64,000 bases of DNA from Bosea sp. BIWAKO-01 (GCF_001748145.1 NZ_BCQA01000001.1:248001-312000); one strand, 5' to 3'. Counted from the first letter of the stretch, positions 20,060 through 29,418 are shown. Made by a program: numbers and translations. Notes: generated by a model from the sequence alone, not told the origin.

Positions 20060-21391
20060 ATGCGCGCGCTCCTCCCGATTCTCATGGCCTTGCTGCTGAC
20101 CGGCTGCAGCGAACGCTTCGATACGGACCAGACGCGGCTTTGCCGCCAGGCGATCCCGGCGCTCAACTCGCAGGAAGCGCGGATCACCATCGACCGCGCG
20201 ACCAATGGCCAGCGCGCCAACACCCTGCGCATCCTCTACCATGTCGAGTCCGGCGGCGGCCCAGCGCGCCAGCGCATGATCGATTGCCTGTTCGCCGGCG
20301 AGGGCGCGGGTCTGCAGCGCGGCGCGCTGCTCGGCGTCGCGGTCGACGGACGGCCGATGAACGATGCCAGCTTCTACCTGCTCCGGCGCTTCTATCTCGA
20401 GAACCGCGAGGAGCCGCCGGTCGATCCTGGCTCGGCCCGCATCGACGGCCTGCCGCAGCTCCCAGCCGGCCTCGCCTATGCCCTGCAGCAGGGCTTGAGC
20501 GCCCTGCCCTCGGCGGCGGTCTACGCGCTGCTCGCCTCGGCCTATGCGCTGATCTATGGCCTGACCGGACGCATCATCCTGAGCTTTGGCGAATTCGCGG
20601 CGCTGGGCGCGCTCTCCGCCGTCATCGGCGTGGCGTTGCTCGTCTCGACGGCGATCTCGACGCCGGTCTCGGGGCTGCTGGTCGCCTTCGTCATGGCCAT
20701 GCTGGTCGCGGCCTTTCACGGCTTCGCCATGGGGCGCTTCGTGCTGCGCCATCTCGAGCGCGCCAGCGGCCAGCAGATGCTGATCGCGACGATCGGGCTC
20801 GCGATTGCGCTGTCCGAATATCTGCGGCTGGCGCAGGGGCCGGACCTGCGCTGGCTGCCGCCGGTCTTCAACGAGCCCTGGGCGCTGGCGCGCTCGGGCA
20901 GTTTCATCGTCACCGCAACCCCGGTCGGGCTGGCGCTCGCGGCCGGCGGGCTCAGTGCCGCGCTCGGGCTCGTGCTGCTGATCCGCCGTTCCGCCTTCGG
21001 ACGGGCCTGGCGCGCAGTCTCGGACGATGCCGGCACCGCGGCCCTTTTCGGCGTCAACGCGCGTGCCGTGCATGATCGCGCCTTGATCCTCGCCTGCGCG
21101 GCCTGCGGCGCGGCCGGCGTCATCGTCACCGCGATCTATGGCGGCATGGGCTTCGCTGGCGGCTTCACGCTCGGGCTGAAGGCGCTCGTCGCCGCGATCC
21201 TGGGCGGCATCGGCTCAGTCGCCGGCGCCTGCCTCGGCGGCCTCAGCATCGCGCTCTTCGAGGTCATCTGGTCATCGACCATGCCTATCGAACAGCGCGA
21301 CATCGCCGTCTATAGCTTGCTCGCCGTGGTGCTGATCCTGCGCCCCGGCGGTTTCTTCGGCGAGGGCGCGCTTTCGCCTCGTCAGGTCTGA
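20060..21391 (+). CDS. Lipoprotein-LivH fusion: ABC transporter inner-membrane permease with N-terminal lipoprotein-like domain
   Basis: A 443-residue two-part protein. Residues 1-16 are a lipoprotein signal (MALLLTGC, Cys16). Residues 17-130 form a soluble domain (LCRQAIPALNSQ, IDCLFAGEGAGLQRG) that I cannot assign. Residues 138-435 are a LivH-like branched-chain amino acid permease with about 8 membrane segments, ILSFGEFAALGALSA and the ATPase-contact loop RAVSDDAGTAALFGVN. No LivM, LivF, LivG or LivJ gene is nearby. It ends 14 nt before ilvA, so the two may share an mRNA. I have a memory of similar proteins in Bradyrhizobium, so the fusion is probably a real family, not an error. Confidence 0.8.
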   Translation: MRALLPILMALLLTGCSERFDTDQTRLCRQAIPALNSQEARITIDRATNGQRANTLRILYHVESGGGPARQRMIDCLFAGEGAGLQRGALLGVAVDGRPMNDASFYLLRRFYLENREEPPVDPGSARIDGLPQLPAGLAYALQQGLSALPSAAVYALLASAYALIYGLTGRIILSFGEFAALGALSAVIGVALLVSTAISTPVSGLLVAFVMAMLVAAFHGFAMGRFVLRHLERASGQQMLIATIGLAIALSEYLRLAQGPDLRWLPPVFNEPWALARSGSFIVTATPVGLALAAGGLSAALGLVLLIRRSAFGRAWRAVSDDAGTAALFGVNARAVHDRALILACAACGAAGVIVTAIYGGMGFAGGFTLGLKALVAAILGGIGSVAGACLGGLSIALFEVIWSSTMPIEQRDIAVYSLLAVVLILRPGGFFGEGALSPRQV

Positions 21392-21405
21392 ATGGAACTC
21401 CACGC

Positions 21406-22650
21406 ATGAGCGAGCCTTTCTCGATCACTCCCGCCGATATCGAAGCGGCCGCACAGCGTATCGAGGGGCATGTGCTGCGCACACCGCTGGTGCCCGCGCC
21501 GCGCCTCTCCGACCTCACCGGCGCGACCGTGCTGGTCAAGCACGAGAACATGCAGGCGACGGCCTCCTTCAAGGAGCGCGGCGCGGTCAACAAGTTGCTA
21601 GGCCTGACGGAAGCCGAGAGGGCCCGCGGCGTCATCGCCATGTCCGCCGGCAACCATGCACAGGCCGTCGCCTATCACGCGCGCCGCTTCGGCATTCCGG
21701 CGACCATCGTGATGCCGGAGACGACGCCGCTGGTGAAGGTCGAGAACACAAGGGCCCATGGCGCGCGCGTCGTGCTCTATGGCGAAACGCTCTACGAATC
21801 GGCCGTGCGTGCCCGCGAGCTGGCGCAGGCCGAGACCCTGGTCTTCGTGCACCCCTATGACGATGCCGCCGTGATGGCGGGCCAGGGCACGATCGCGCGC
21901 GAAATGCTGGCCGACGCACCCGATCTCGACGTGCTGATCATTCCGCTCGGCGGCGGCGGCCTGATGGCCGGCAACGCGATTGCGGCCAAGGCCCTGAAAC
22001 CGGAGATCGAGCTGATCGGCGTCGAGGCTGAGCTCTATCCCTCCTTCTACAACGCCGTGAATGCCGAGGACCGACCGATCGGTGGCGCGACCCTGGCCGA
22101 AGGCATCGCCGTGAAGACGGTCGGCGAGCAGACCTTGCCGATCGTCTCCAGCCTGGTGTCCGACATCGTCCTGGTTGGCGAGGACCTGATCGAGCGCGCG
22201 GTCAATGCCTATGCCAGCCTGCAGCATTCTCTGGCCGAGGGCGCCGGCGCCGCGGGGCTGGCCGCGATGCTGAAGGAGCCGGAGCGCTATCGCGGCCGCA
22301 AGGTCGGCCTCGTGCTCTGCGGCGGCAATATCGACACCAGGCTGCTCGCCGCGATCATGGTGCGCGAACTGGAGCGCGAGGATCGCATCGCCGCCTTCCG
22401 CCTCACCGCCAGCGACCGGCCGGGCCTGCTCGGTAAGGTCGCGAGCCTGCTCGGCGACCACGGCGCCAACATCCTCGAGGTCAGCCATGGCAGGCTGTTC
22501 CTCGACGTGCCGGCCAAGGGCGTGACGCTCGACGTGACCGTCGAGACACGCGGCGAAAGCCATACCCGCGCCATCGAGGACGCGCTGCGGGCCAACGGCT
22601 TCCAGCCGCGCCGTATCTTTCCGCGTGGCCTTGCGGAACAGGACCGCTGA
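21406..22650 (+). CDS. ilvA: Threonine ammonia-lyase (threonine dehydratase)
   Basis: PLP enzyme that turns threonine into 2-oxobutyrate, the first step to isoleucine. The 414-residue protein has the PLP lysine in TASFKERGAVN, the phosphate loop PLGGGGLMAGN and a C-terminal ACT domain from about residue 335 (RLTASDRPGLLGKVASLL). The single ACT domain and length match the alphaproteobacterial form. It follows the LivH-fusion gene by 14 nt, an intriguing link between a putative branched-chain permease and isoleucine synthesis. Confidence 0.93.
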   Translation: MSEPFSITPADIEAAAQRIEGHVLRTPLVPAPRLSDLTGATVLVKHENMQATASFKERGAVNKLLGLTEAERARGVIAMSAGNHAQAVAYHARRFGIPATIVMPETTPLVKVENTRAHGARVVLYGETLYESAVRARELAQAETLVFVHPYDDAAVMAGQGTIAREMLADAPDLDVLIIPLGGGGLMAGNAIAAKALKPEIELIGVEAELYPSFYNAVNAEDRPIGGATLAEGIAVKTVGEQTLPIVSSLVSDIVLVGEDLIERAVNAYASLQHSLAEGAGAAGLAAMLKEPERYRGRKVGLVLCGGNIDTRLLAAIMVRELEREDRIAAFRLTASDRPGLLGKVASLLGDHGANILEVSHGRLFLDVPAKGVTLDVTVETRGESHTRAIEDALRANGFQPRRIFPRGLAEQDR

Positions 22651-22718
22651 TCAAACATTATGGCAGCGGAGCGCACCACCACCGGACGCGCCCGCGAAAC
22701 AAGGGGTCTCGACTTTCG

Positions 22719-23192
22719 ATGAGCGAACGCAGCTATCAGCAACCCGCGATCACGCCGATCGAGCAGCGTCCGCTGCAGAATGTCAGCGGCGTGCTGGGGT
22801 CGCGCCTGTTCGCCTGGATCGGCGACATCGTCGCCCTGTTCATCCTGGGCTGGCTCGTGGTCGCGCTCCTGATCTTCCTCGGCCTCGTCACCTTCGGCGC
22901 GACCTGGTTGCTCCTGCCCATCGCGACGGTGGCGACCGCGCTCGGCTACGCGGCGCTGACCGTCGGCGGCCGGAAACAGGCGACCTGGGGCATGCGCATG
23001 GCGGGCCTCAGGGTCGAGACCGTGAATGGCGGCCGTCCCGACGGGCTCGCAGCCGCCGTCCACGCCCTGCTGTTTTATGTCGCGGCAGGCACGGTCGCGC
23101 TCTGGGTGCTCGATATTCTCTGCGGACTGGTGCGCGATGACCGCAGGCTCGGCCACGACATCCTGACCGGGCTGGTGGTCGTTCGCGCCTGA
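22719..23192 (+). CDS. RDD-family membrane protein
   Basis: A 157-residue protein with three hydrophobic segments (about 32-52, 57-78, 110-132). The RDD signature appears as [14 protein letters not shown] near residue 28 and [17 protein letters not shown] at the C-terminus; [10 protein letters not shown] in between is also typical. Function of the family is poorly known; some members act in ion transport. It sits between ilvA and bpt, 76 nt before bpt, a position common in Hyphomicrobiales. Confidence 0.88.
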   Translation: MSERSYQQPAITPIEQRPLQNVSGVLGSRLFAWIGDIVALFILGWLVVALLIFLGLVTFGATWLLLPIATVATALGYAALTVGGRKQATWGMRMAGLRVETVNGGRPDGLAAAVHALLFYVAAGTVALWVLDILCGLVRDDRRLGHDILTGLVVVRA

Positions 23193-23268
23193 GCATCATC
23201 GCAACTCTTGTTGCCGGCTGCGCTGCTGCTACACTCGTGGTTCAGGTCGTTTCCGGAGCGATACGAAC

Positions 23269-24024
23269 GTGACGCGCCCGTTGCGGGATGCCCCGCAATT
23301 CTATCTGACGTCACCGACCTCCTGCCCGTATCTGCCCGGGCGGGAGGAACGCAAGGTGTTCACCCACCTTGTCGGCGGACGGGCGCGCGACCTCAACGAC
23401 GTGCTCTCGCAAGGCGGCTTCCGGCGCTCGCAGAGCATCGCCTATCGTCCCGCCTGCGAGACCTGCCGCTCCTGCGTCTCCGTCCGCGTCTGCGTCGACG
23501 ATTTCCGGCCGTCACGCGGCTTCCGGCGCGTACTCGCGCGCAATTGCGACCTGATCGGCGAGGAACTGCCGCCGGAGCCGCGCTCCGAGCATTACTCGCT
23601 GTTCCGCAGCTATCTCGACGAACGCCACCCCGATGGCGGCATGGCCTCGATGTCGGCCCTCGATTTCGCGATGATGATCGAGGACACCCATGTCGCGACC
23701 AGCCTGATCGAGTACCGCCGGCGCGGCCCCGATAGCGGCTTCACCGGGCGCGGCGTCGGCGATCTCTTCGCCATGGCCCTGACCGACCGGCTGAATGACG
23801 GGCTTTCCATGGTCTACTCGGTGTTCGACCCGACGCTGGAGCAGCGCTCGCTCGGCACCTTCATGGTGCTCGACCATATCGAGCGGGCGCGCAAGCTCGG
23901 CCTGCCCTATGTCTATCTCGGCTATTGGGTCGATGGCTCGCCCAAGATGGCCTACAAGGCCCGCTTCCTGCCGCAGGAGCGCCTCTCGCCCCAGGGCTGG
24001 GAACGGGTCGACTCGGACGCTTAA
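23269..24024 (+). CDS. bpt: Aspartate/glutamate leucyltransferase (N-end rule)
   Basis: Transfers leucine from Leu-tRNA to proteins with N-terminal Asp or Glu, marking them for ClpS/ClpAP. The 251-residue protein has the N-terminal Cys pattern [17 protein letters not shown] and [12 protein letters not shown], then the catalytic half with [13 protein letters not shown] and [20 protein letters not shown] start at 23269 with GGAG about 11 nt upstream. Annotated in many genomes as arginyltransferase (ate); bacterial members are Bpt. Confidence 0.93.
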   Translation: MTRPLRDAPQFYLTSPTSCPYLPGREERKVFTHLVGGRARDLNDVLSQGGFRRSQSIAYRPACETCRSCVSVRVCVDDFRPSRGFRRVLARNCDLIGEELPPEPRSEHYSLFRSYLDERHPDGGMASMSALDFAMMIEDTHVATSLIEYRRRGPDSGFTGRGVGDLFAMALTDRLNDGLSMVYSVFDPTLEQRSLGTFMVLDHIERARKLGLPYVYLGYWVDGSPKMAYKARFLPQERLSPQGWERVDSDA

Positions 24025-24165
24025 ACCGTTTGAAACGCATCGTCGAGGCGCGAAAAACGCGCTTGCGGCCCGTGCTTCCTGCCGGCACCCTGGCCGCAAT
24101 GGCAGCGGTCGGAGCGCCAATTCCAGCGCGCCCCGGCACAGCGACGTGCCCATACGGAGGAAGCC

Positions 24166-24816
24166 TTGAGCGATCAACTGACCGAGCGGCTGGAACGCTG
24201 CTATACCGGCATCATCCACGATGTCATGCGCGCCATGGGGCTGAAGGACTTCACGCTCCCGCCCGATCTGCGGCCGCTCCTGCCCGGCCAGAAGCTTGCC
24301 GGCCCGGCCTTCACCGTCGAGGGCAAGACCGATCCGGATTTCGACGCGCATGAGACCCTACTCGGCTGGACCGGCCTGCTTTCGCGCGCCAAGCCCGGCC
24401 ATGTCTGGGTCTGCCAGCCCAATACCGACGAGGTCGCGCTGATGGGCGAGCTTTCGGCCGAGACGCTCAAGAACAAGGGCGTGCGCGGCTGCGTCATCGA
24501 CGGCCTGTCGCGCGACACCGAGTTCATGGTCGACATGGGCTTCCAGGCCTATTTCCGCGCCTATACGCCTCGCGACATCGTCGGCTTCTGGATGCCGAAG
24601 ACGATCGACGAGCCGATCAAGATCGGCGCGGTCTGGATCCGGCCCGGCGACTACATCCTCGGCGACCGCGACGGCATCGTGCGCATTCCCGTCGAAGTGA
24701 TCGAGGAGGTGCTCGAGAAGGCGGAGACGGCGATCTCGGCCGAGAACAAGGTCCGCACAGCGATCCTCGCCGGCACGGACCCGCAGGAAGCCTATCTCCA
24801 GTTCGGCAAGTTCTGA
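24166..24816 (+). CDS. RraA-like aldolase/decarboxylase family protein
   Basis: A 216-residue protein of the RraA/HMG-aldolase family. Family marks are GCVIDGLSRDTEFM (G-x-x-R-D) and GDYILGDRDGIVRIP (the metal D-x-D-G motif). The family includes 4-hydroxy-4-methyl-2-oxoglutarate aldolases and oxaloacetate decarboxylases as well as the RNase E regulator RraA. The TTG start is backed by GGAGG 5 nt upstream. It lies 66 nt before a split UxaA pair, so a role in sugar-acid breakdown is more likely than RNA control. Confidence 0.82.
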   Translation: MSDQLTERLERCYTGIIHDVMRAMGLKDFTLPPDLRPLLPGQKLAGPAFTVEGKTDPDFDAHETLLGWTGLLSRAKPGHVWVCQPNTDEVALMGELSAETLKNKGVRGCVIDGLSRDTEFMVDMGFQAYFRAYTPRDIVGFWMPKTIDEPIKIGAVWIRPGDYILGDRDGIVRIPVEVIEEVLEKAETAISAENKVRTAILAGTDPQEAYLQFGKF

Positions 24817-24882
24817 TCGCTTGCGGCCTGCCTGCCCCGGTCGCGCGGACTGCGCGGCCGGCTCCCCCAAGGAGTTAAGCCC

Positions 24883-25200
24883 ATGGCTCAGCACGATCCC
24901 CGACTCATCCTGCTCGATCCGCGCGACAACGTCTTTGTCGCACGGATGCGCCTCGCCGCCGGCGAGACCGTGGAAACCGGCGCAGGCCCGGCCGTGCTCG
25001 ACCGCGATATCCCGCTCGCCCACAAGGTTGCGCGAAAGCCGATCGTGCCCGGCGAAAAGATCCTGAAATACGGGGCCCCGATCGGCGTCGCGACCGAAGC
25101 GATCGCGCCCGGCCAGCATGTCCATGTTCAGAACATGAAGAGCGACTACACCCCGACCTATCATCTCGAAGACGAGCGCAAGGCGGGAGCCGTCCAATGA
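24883..25200 (+). CDS. UxaA family small subunit (SAF domain)
   Basis: A 105-residue SAF-domain protein, equal to the N-terminal domain of altronate/galactarate dehydratases. Motifs are DNVFVARMRLAAGE, ARKPIVPGEKILKYG and GQHVHVQNMKSDY. GGAGTTAAG precedes the ATG. It overlaps the large subunit by 4 nt (ATGA), so the two halves are made together and presumably act as one enzyme. Confidence 0.88.
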   Translation: MAQHDPRLILLDPRDNVFVARMRLAAGETVETGAGPAVLDRDIPLAHKVARKPIVPGEKILKYGAPIGVATEAIAPGQHVHVQNMKSDYTPTYHLEDERKAGAVQ

Positions 25201-26396
25201 ACGACATGCGCGGCTATCTCCGGTCCGACGGGCGCAAGGGCATCCGCAACACCGTCGCCGTCGCCTATCTCGTCGAATGCGCGCATCACGTCGCACGCGA
25301 GATCGCCCTGCCCTGGCGCGAGAACGGCGTCCACGTCATCGGCTTTCCCGGCTGCTATCCCAATGGCTATGCCGAGAAGATGATGGAGCGGCTCTGCACC
25401 CACCCCAATGTCGGGGCCGTGCTGCTGATCTCGCTCGGCTGCGAGAGCTTCAACAAATATGCGCTCGAGCGCGTCGTGCGCGCCTCCGGCCGGCCGGTGA
25501 AGACCATCATCATCCAGGGCACGGGCGGCACGCGCAGCTCGATCAAGGAAGGACGCGCCTGGGTCGAGGCCGAGCGCGCACGGCTCGACGAGCAGGAAAC
25601 CGTGCCGATGGCGGTCGGCGAGCTCGTCGTCGGCACCGTCTGCGGCGGTTCGGACGGCACCTCGGGCATCACCGGGAACCCTGCGGCCGGGCGCGCCTTC
25701 GACCTTCTGATCTCCGAGGGCGCCGCCTGCATCTTCGAGGAAACCGGCGAGCTGATCGGCTGCGAGCACATCATGGCGGCGCGCGCTGTGACGCCGGAGC
25801 TGGGCGAGGAGCTGGAAAAATCGGTCGCCAAGGCGGCCCGCTATTACGCGACGCTCGGCTATGGCTCCTTCGCCGCCGGCAATGCCGAGGGTGGCTTGTC
25901 GACCATCGAGGAAAAATCGATGGGCGCCTATGCCAAATCCGGCGCCTCTCCGATCTCGGGCCTGATCAAGCCCGGCGACATCCCGCCCCATGGTGGTCTC
26001 TATCTGCTCGATGTCGTGCCCGATGGCGAGGTGCGCTTCGGCTTCCCCAATATCAACGACAATGCCGAGATCGCGGAACTGATCGCCTGCGGCGCCCATT
26101 GCGTGCTCTTCGTCACGGGCCGCGGCTCGGTCGTCGGCTCGGCGATCTCGCCGGTGGTCAAGATCTGCGCGAACCCGGAAACCTATCGGCGGATGGCAGA
26201 CGACATGGATGTCGATGCCGGGCGGATCCTCGAGGGCCGCGCCGGGCTCGACGAGGTCGGCAGCGAGATCCGCGACCTCGTCATCTCGCTGGCCAAGGGC
26301 GGGCGCACCAAATCGGAAGAGCTCGGCCACCAGGAGTTCATCCTGACCTATAAGAGCTTCGAACCGCTCGGCCCCGCCTGCCTGCCGGCGGCGTGA
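25197..26396 (+). CDS. UxaA family large subunit (altronate/galactarate dehydratase-like)
   Basis: A 399-residue protein matching the C-terminal catalytic region of altronate and galactarate dehydratases (UxaA/GarD), which remove water from sugar acids to give 2-keto-3-deoxy acids with an iron cofactor. Visible marks include YLRSDGRKGIRNTVAVAYLV, FPGCYPNG, GTVCGGSDGTSGITGNPAAG and FEETGELIGCEH with conserved cysteines. The split into two genes is common in Proteobacteria for uncharacterised substrates. Together with the RraA-like protein it forms a three-gene catabolic unit; substrate unknown, and no dedicated transporter is adjacent. Confidence 0.87.
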   Translation: MNDMRGYLRSDGRKGIRNTVAVAYLVECAHHVAREIALPWRENGVHVIGFPGCYPNGYAEKMMERLCTHPNVGAVLLISLGCESFNKYALERVVRASGRPVKTIIIQGTGGTRSSIKEGRAWVEAERARLDEQETVPMAVGELVVGTVCGGSDGTSGITGNPAAGRAFDLLISEGAACIFEETGELIGCEHIMAARAVTPELGEELEKSVAKAARYYATLGYGSFAAGNAEGGLSTIEEKSMGAYAKSGASPISGLIKPGDIPPHGGLYLLDVVPDGEVRFGFPNINDNAEIAELIACGAHCVLFVTGRGSVVGSAISPVVKICANPETYRRMADDMDVDAGRILEGRAGLDEVGSEIRDLVISLAKGGRTKSEELGHQEFILTYKSFEPLGPACLPAA

Positions 26397-26466
26397 CGAG
26401 AGAGCGCAGGGGCTTCATCACGTAAGGTCATTGACCGGCGCGCTGCCGCGCCGTAGCGCGGAAACC

Positions 26467-26850
26467 ATGGGCGCGACGGCGACAGGGGTGAGATGGGGAC
26501 GCGGCGTCGTTGCCGTGCTCTGCGCCTATGCGCTGATCCTCAACGCGGTCCTGCTGTCGATCGGCGCCGGGCTCTCGGCTGCTCCCTCACCCTTTCCGCA
26601 GCATGTACTCTGCGCGCCCGGCGGCTCGTCCGAACCGACGGCCCCGGCGAGCCCGGAGCAATCCAAGACCTGCTGCGCGCTCGGCTGCCTTGCGAGCGCC
26701 AGCGGCACCCCTCCTGTCGCGGCTGCGGCGCTTCCGCTCCAGCGCAGTGTCAGTGTCGCGAAAGGCGTCACCGACCCACCCGCAGCGCGCGTCGCGACCG
26801 GCCGCAGCGTCTACCCGCTTGGAGCGCGCGCGCCACCTGCCCTGGCCTGA
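26467..26850 (+). CDS. Small exported/anchored Cys-containing protein, DUF2946-like
   Basis: A protein of about 127 residues with one hydrophobic segment (residues 10-35) followed by a Cys-rich stretch (VLCAPGG, later KTCCALGCLAS). This plan fits the DUF2946 group found beside PepSY or copper/TonB genes, as here: it ends 36 nt before a PepSY gene. Start is uncertain: ATG at 26467 or TTG at 26431, the latter with AAGG 4 nt upstream. Function unknown; metal or haem handling is inferred from the cysteines and the neighbour. Confidence 0.6.
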   Translation: MGATATGVRWGRGVVAVLCAYALILNAVLLSIGAGLSAAPSPFPQHVLCAPGGSSEPTAPASPEQSKTCCALGCLASASGTPPVAAAALPLQRSVSVAKGVTDPPAARVATGRSVYPLGARAPPALA

Positions 26851-26886
26851 AGCCAGACTTTCCCCCTTCAGGACAGGACATTCCTC

Positions 26887-28239
26887 ATGACCATCGTTTC
26901 AACGACGCAGGCTGTGCCTGCGGGCGCGGATGCACGCGCCGCTTCCCTCTACCGCGCCGTCTGGCGCTGGCATTTCTATGCCGGGCTGTTGACGCTGCCC
27001 TTCCTCATCCTGCTCGCGGTCACCGGCGGGCTCTATCTCTTCCGCACCGAGATCGACGGGCTCATTCATCGTGATCTCAAGCGGGTGGAGATCCGATCGA
27101 CCGTACCGACCCCTGCGACGACACTGGTCGCCAACGCGCTTGCGGCCTTTCCCGGCAAGGCCGTGAAACTCGTGCCCGCGGCAACAGCGTCATCGGCTGC
27201 GGAGGTCACCGTCCGAGATGCCGCTGGTGGGCGCAAGGTCGTGCATGTCGACCCCTATGACGGGCGTGTACTTGGCCAGATCCCCGACAAGGGCACGGTG
27301 ATGTGGGTGGTGCGGCAGATCCACAGCCTCGCCTATTTCGGGCCCATCGCGAATGGCGTGATCGAGATCGCCGGCGGCTGGTCAATCCTGCTGGTCGGGA
27401 CCGGGCTCTATCTGTGGTGGCCTCGCGGTCGCAAGGGCGGCGTAGTCTCGCTGCGTGGCGATGCCGGCAAGCGCGTCTTCTGGCGCGACCTGCATGCCGT
27501 CACCGGCGCCTTCGCCGGCTTCTTCATCGTCTTCCTCGCGATCACCGGCATGCCATGGTCCGTGCTCTGGGGCGACCAGGTCAATCGCTGGGCCAACGGG
27601 CATAATTTCGGCTACCCGGCCGGCATCCGCGTCAACCTGCCGATGTCGGATGAGCATCTGCACCATGCCGGGCCGACCTCCTGGTCGCTGGAACAGGCGC
27701 GCGTGCCCGAATCGATCGCGACGGCGGCAGCGCCGGTCAGCCTCGACACGGCCGTGGCGCGGTTCGACGCGCTCGGCCTGGCGCGCGGCTACGCCATCAA
27801 CCTGCCAGCCGGCCCGAGCGGCGTCTTCACCGGTTCGGTCTATCCGAACGACCTGTCGCAGCAGCGCGTCATCCATCTCGACCAGTATAGCGGCGAGCCC
27901 CTGCTCGACATGTCCTTCGCGGATTACGGCCCGCTCGGGAAATGGCTGGAATGGGGCATCAATGTCCATCTGGGTCAGGAATTCGGCCTGGCGAACCAGC
28001 TCTTCATGCTCGCCGTCTGCCTCGCGATCGTCCTGCTCTCGGTCTCGGCCGGGGTGATGTGGTGGAAGCGGCGCCCAGCCGGATCGCTCGGCGTGCCGCC
28101 GCTGCCGCCCGAGCGCCGGACACTCTACGGCGTCTTCGCCATCCTGGCGGTCGGCGGGCTGATCTTCCCGCTGGTCGGCGTGTCGCTGATCGTCATGCTG
28201 GTCGTCGACCGCTGCTTCTGGCCGAAGACCGCGCGCTAG
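26887..28239 (+). CDS. PepSY-associated transmembrane protein
   Basis: A 450-residue inner-membrane protein with four or five membrane segments and PepSY domains in the periplasmic parts. The first segment has the family pattern YRAVWRWHFYAGLLTLPFL; QIHSLAYFG and WRDLHAVTGAFAGFFIVFL carry histidines that may bind haem. Relatives are linked to siderophore or copper uptake and ferric-reductase-like functions. AGGACA lies upstream of the ATG. A strong hairpin follows the gene at 28248-28280. Confidence 0.85.
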   Translation: MTIVSTTQAVPAGADARAASLYRAVWRWHFYAGLLTLPFLILLAVTGGLYLFRTEIDGLIHRDLKRVEIRSTVPTPATTLVANALAAFPGKAVKLVPAATASSAAEVTVRDAAGGRKVVHVDPYDGRVLGQIPDKGTVMWVVRQIHSLAYFGPIANGVIEIAGGWSILLVGTGLYLWWPRGRKGGVVSLRGDAGKRVFWRDLHAVTGAFAGFFIVFLAITGMPWSVLWGDQVNRWANGHNFGYPAGIRVNLPMSDEHLHHAGPTSWSLEQARVPESIATAAAPVSLDTAVARFDALGLARGYAINLPAGPSGVFTGSVYPNDLSQQRVIHLDQYSGEPLLDMSFADYGPLGKWLEWGINVHLGQEFGLANQLFMLAVCLAIVLLSVSAGVMWWKRRPAGSLGVPPLPPERRTLYGVFAILAVGGLIFPLVGVSLIVMLVVDRCFWPKTAR

Positions 28240-28247
28240 CGGCATCG

Positions 28248-28280
28248 CGGGCCGGCATGCATCCCGGGCATGCCGGCCCG
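28248..28280 (+). terminator. Terminator of the PepSY gene
   Basis: CGGGCCGGCATGC pairs with GCATGCCGGCCCG over 13 bp around a 7-nt loop. The tail begins TTGATC, so the T run is short. Confidence 0.65.
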
Positions 28281-28398
28281 TTGATCGCACGGAAGATATT
28301 TCTTCGCTTTCCGGGAAAATCCGCGACGGATTTAAGACTAAATCAAACCGGATCGTCGCAGGTTGCCGGCTCTTGCCTGACGCCTATCTGGGGGGCCA

Positions 28399-29418
28399 AT
28401 GCTGAGTTCCTTGACACGGATGCCCTCCGAGATGTCCTCGGAGGCACGCCGGCAGCTGCTCAATGCGGTCACAGACCTGTTCCTGCTCGACCAGGACCCG
28501 ACCGAGCCCTCGAAGGCGCATTACGGCGAGATCGCGCTGCGTTCGCTGCCGCATCTCGAGGACGAGGCGCGAAAGGCCTATGCCGGTCAGGTCGCGGCCG
28601 TGCCGAGCCTGCCGCACGAGGTTGCGGTCACGCTTGCCGGCGATGCCGATTCCGAAGTCGCACGCCTGGTGCTGAAACTCTCTCCGGTGCTGACCGATAC
28701 CGACCTCGCAGCAATCGCGGTCAGCCAGTCGCAGCACCATCTCGTGGCGATCGCCGAGCGCGCCCGTCTCTCGGAAAGCGTCACCGACATTCTCGTCCAG
28801 CGCGGCGACCGCACCGTGCTGCACACGGTCAGCGCCAATGAAGGCGCGCATTTCTCCGACAAGGGCTTCGACACGCTGCTGGAACGCGGCGGCAAGGATG
28901 CCGAGATCAGCGGCGCGCTGGCCAAGCGCTCCGACCTGACCCCGAACCGGGCCAGCCGCGTCCTCGAGATCGTCGAGGGGCTCAGCGGCGGCGCCTGGTC
29001 CAAGCCTGCCGACGAAGCCGCGACGCTCGCCCGCCGCGCGCGCCAGCAACGGCTGGAGGTCAAGCTCCTGCTCGCCGATCTCGGCGCCGGCAAGCGCGAG
29101 CTCGACGAGATCGTGACCATGCTGGCCGAAGAGGACCGGGCCTATCATCTTGCCGAGGTGATCGCGCAGGCCTCGGGCATCACCAATGAGCAGTCCCTGC
29201 GCGTCCTGCTCCAGCGCGATGTCAGCGGCATCGCCGTGACCTGCCGCTCGCTGAATCTCGGCACCGAGGCCTTCAAGTCCGTGCTGGAGCTGCGCTCGCG
29301 ACGGCTGCTCTTCGGCGCGCGCGATGCCGAGGGCGACCTGAAAAACTATGCCGGGCTCGATATCGCAACCGCCGAGCGGACGCTGCGTTTCCTCAAGCTG
29401 AAGACGAAGATCGGCTAA
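28399..29418 (+). CDS. DUF2336 domain-containing protein
   Basis: A 339-residue, almost wholly helical protein without signal peptide or membrane segment. Leu/Ala-rich repeats (LPHEVAVTLAGDADSEVARLV, HLVAIAERARLSESVTDILV) fit the DUF2336 family, an alphaproteobacterial group with HEAT-like helices and no settled role. It is monocistronic. The stop codon TAA is directly followed, after one base, by a palindromic repeat (29420). Confidence 0.8.
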   Translation: MLSSLTRMPSEMSSEARRQLLNAVTDLFLLDQDPTEPSKAHYGEIALRSLPHLEDEARKAYAGQVAAVPSLPHEVAVTLAGDADSEVARLVLKLSPVLTDTDLAAIAVSQSQHHLVAIAERARLSESVTDILVQRGDRTVLHTVSANEGAHFSDKGFDTLLERGGKDAEISGALAKRSDLTPNRASRVLEIVEGLSGGAWSKPADEAATLARRARQQRLEVKLLLADLGAGKRELDEIVTMLAEEDRAYHLAEVIAQASGITNEQSLRVLLQRDVSGIAVTCRSLNLGTEAFKSVLELRSRRLLFGARDAEGDLKNYAGLDIATAERTLRFLKLKTKIG

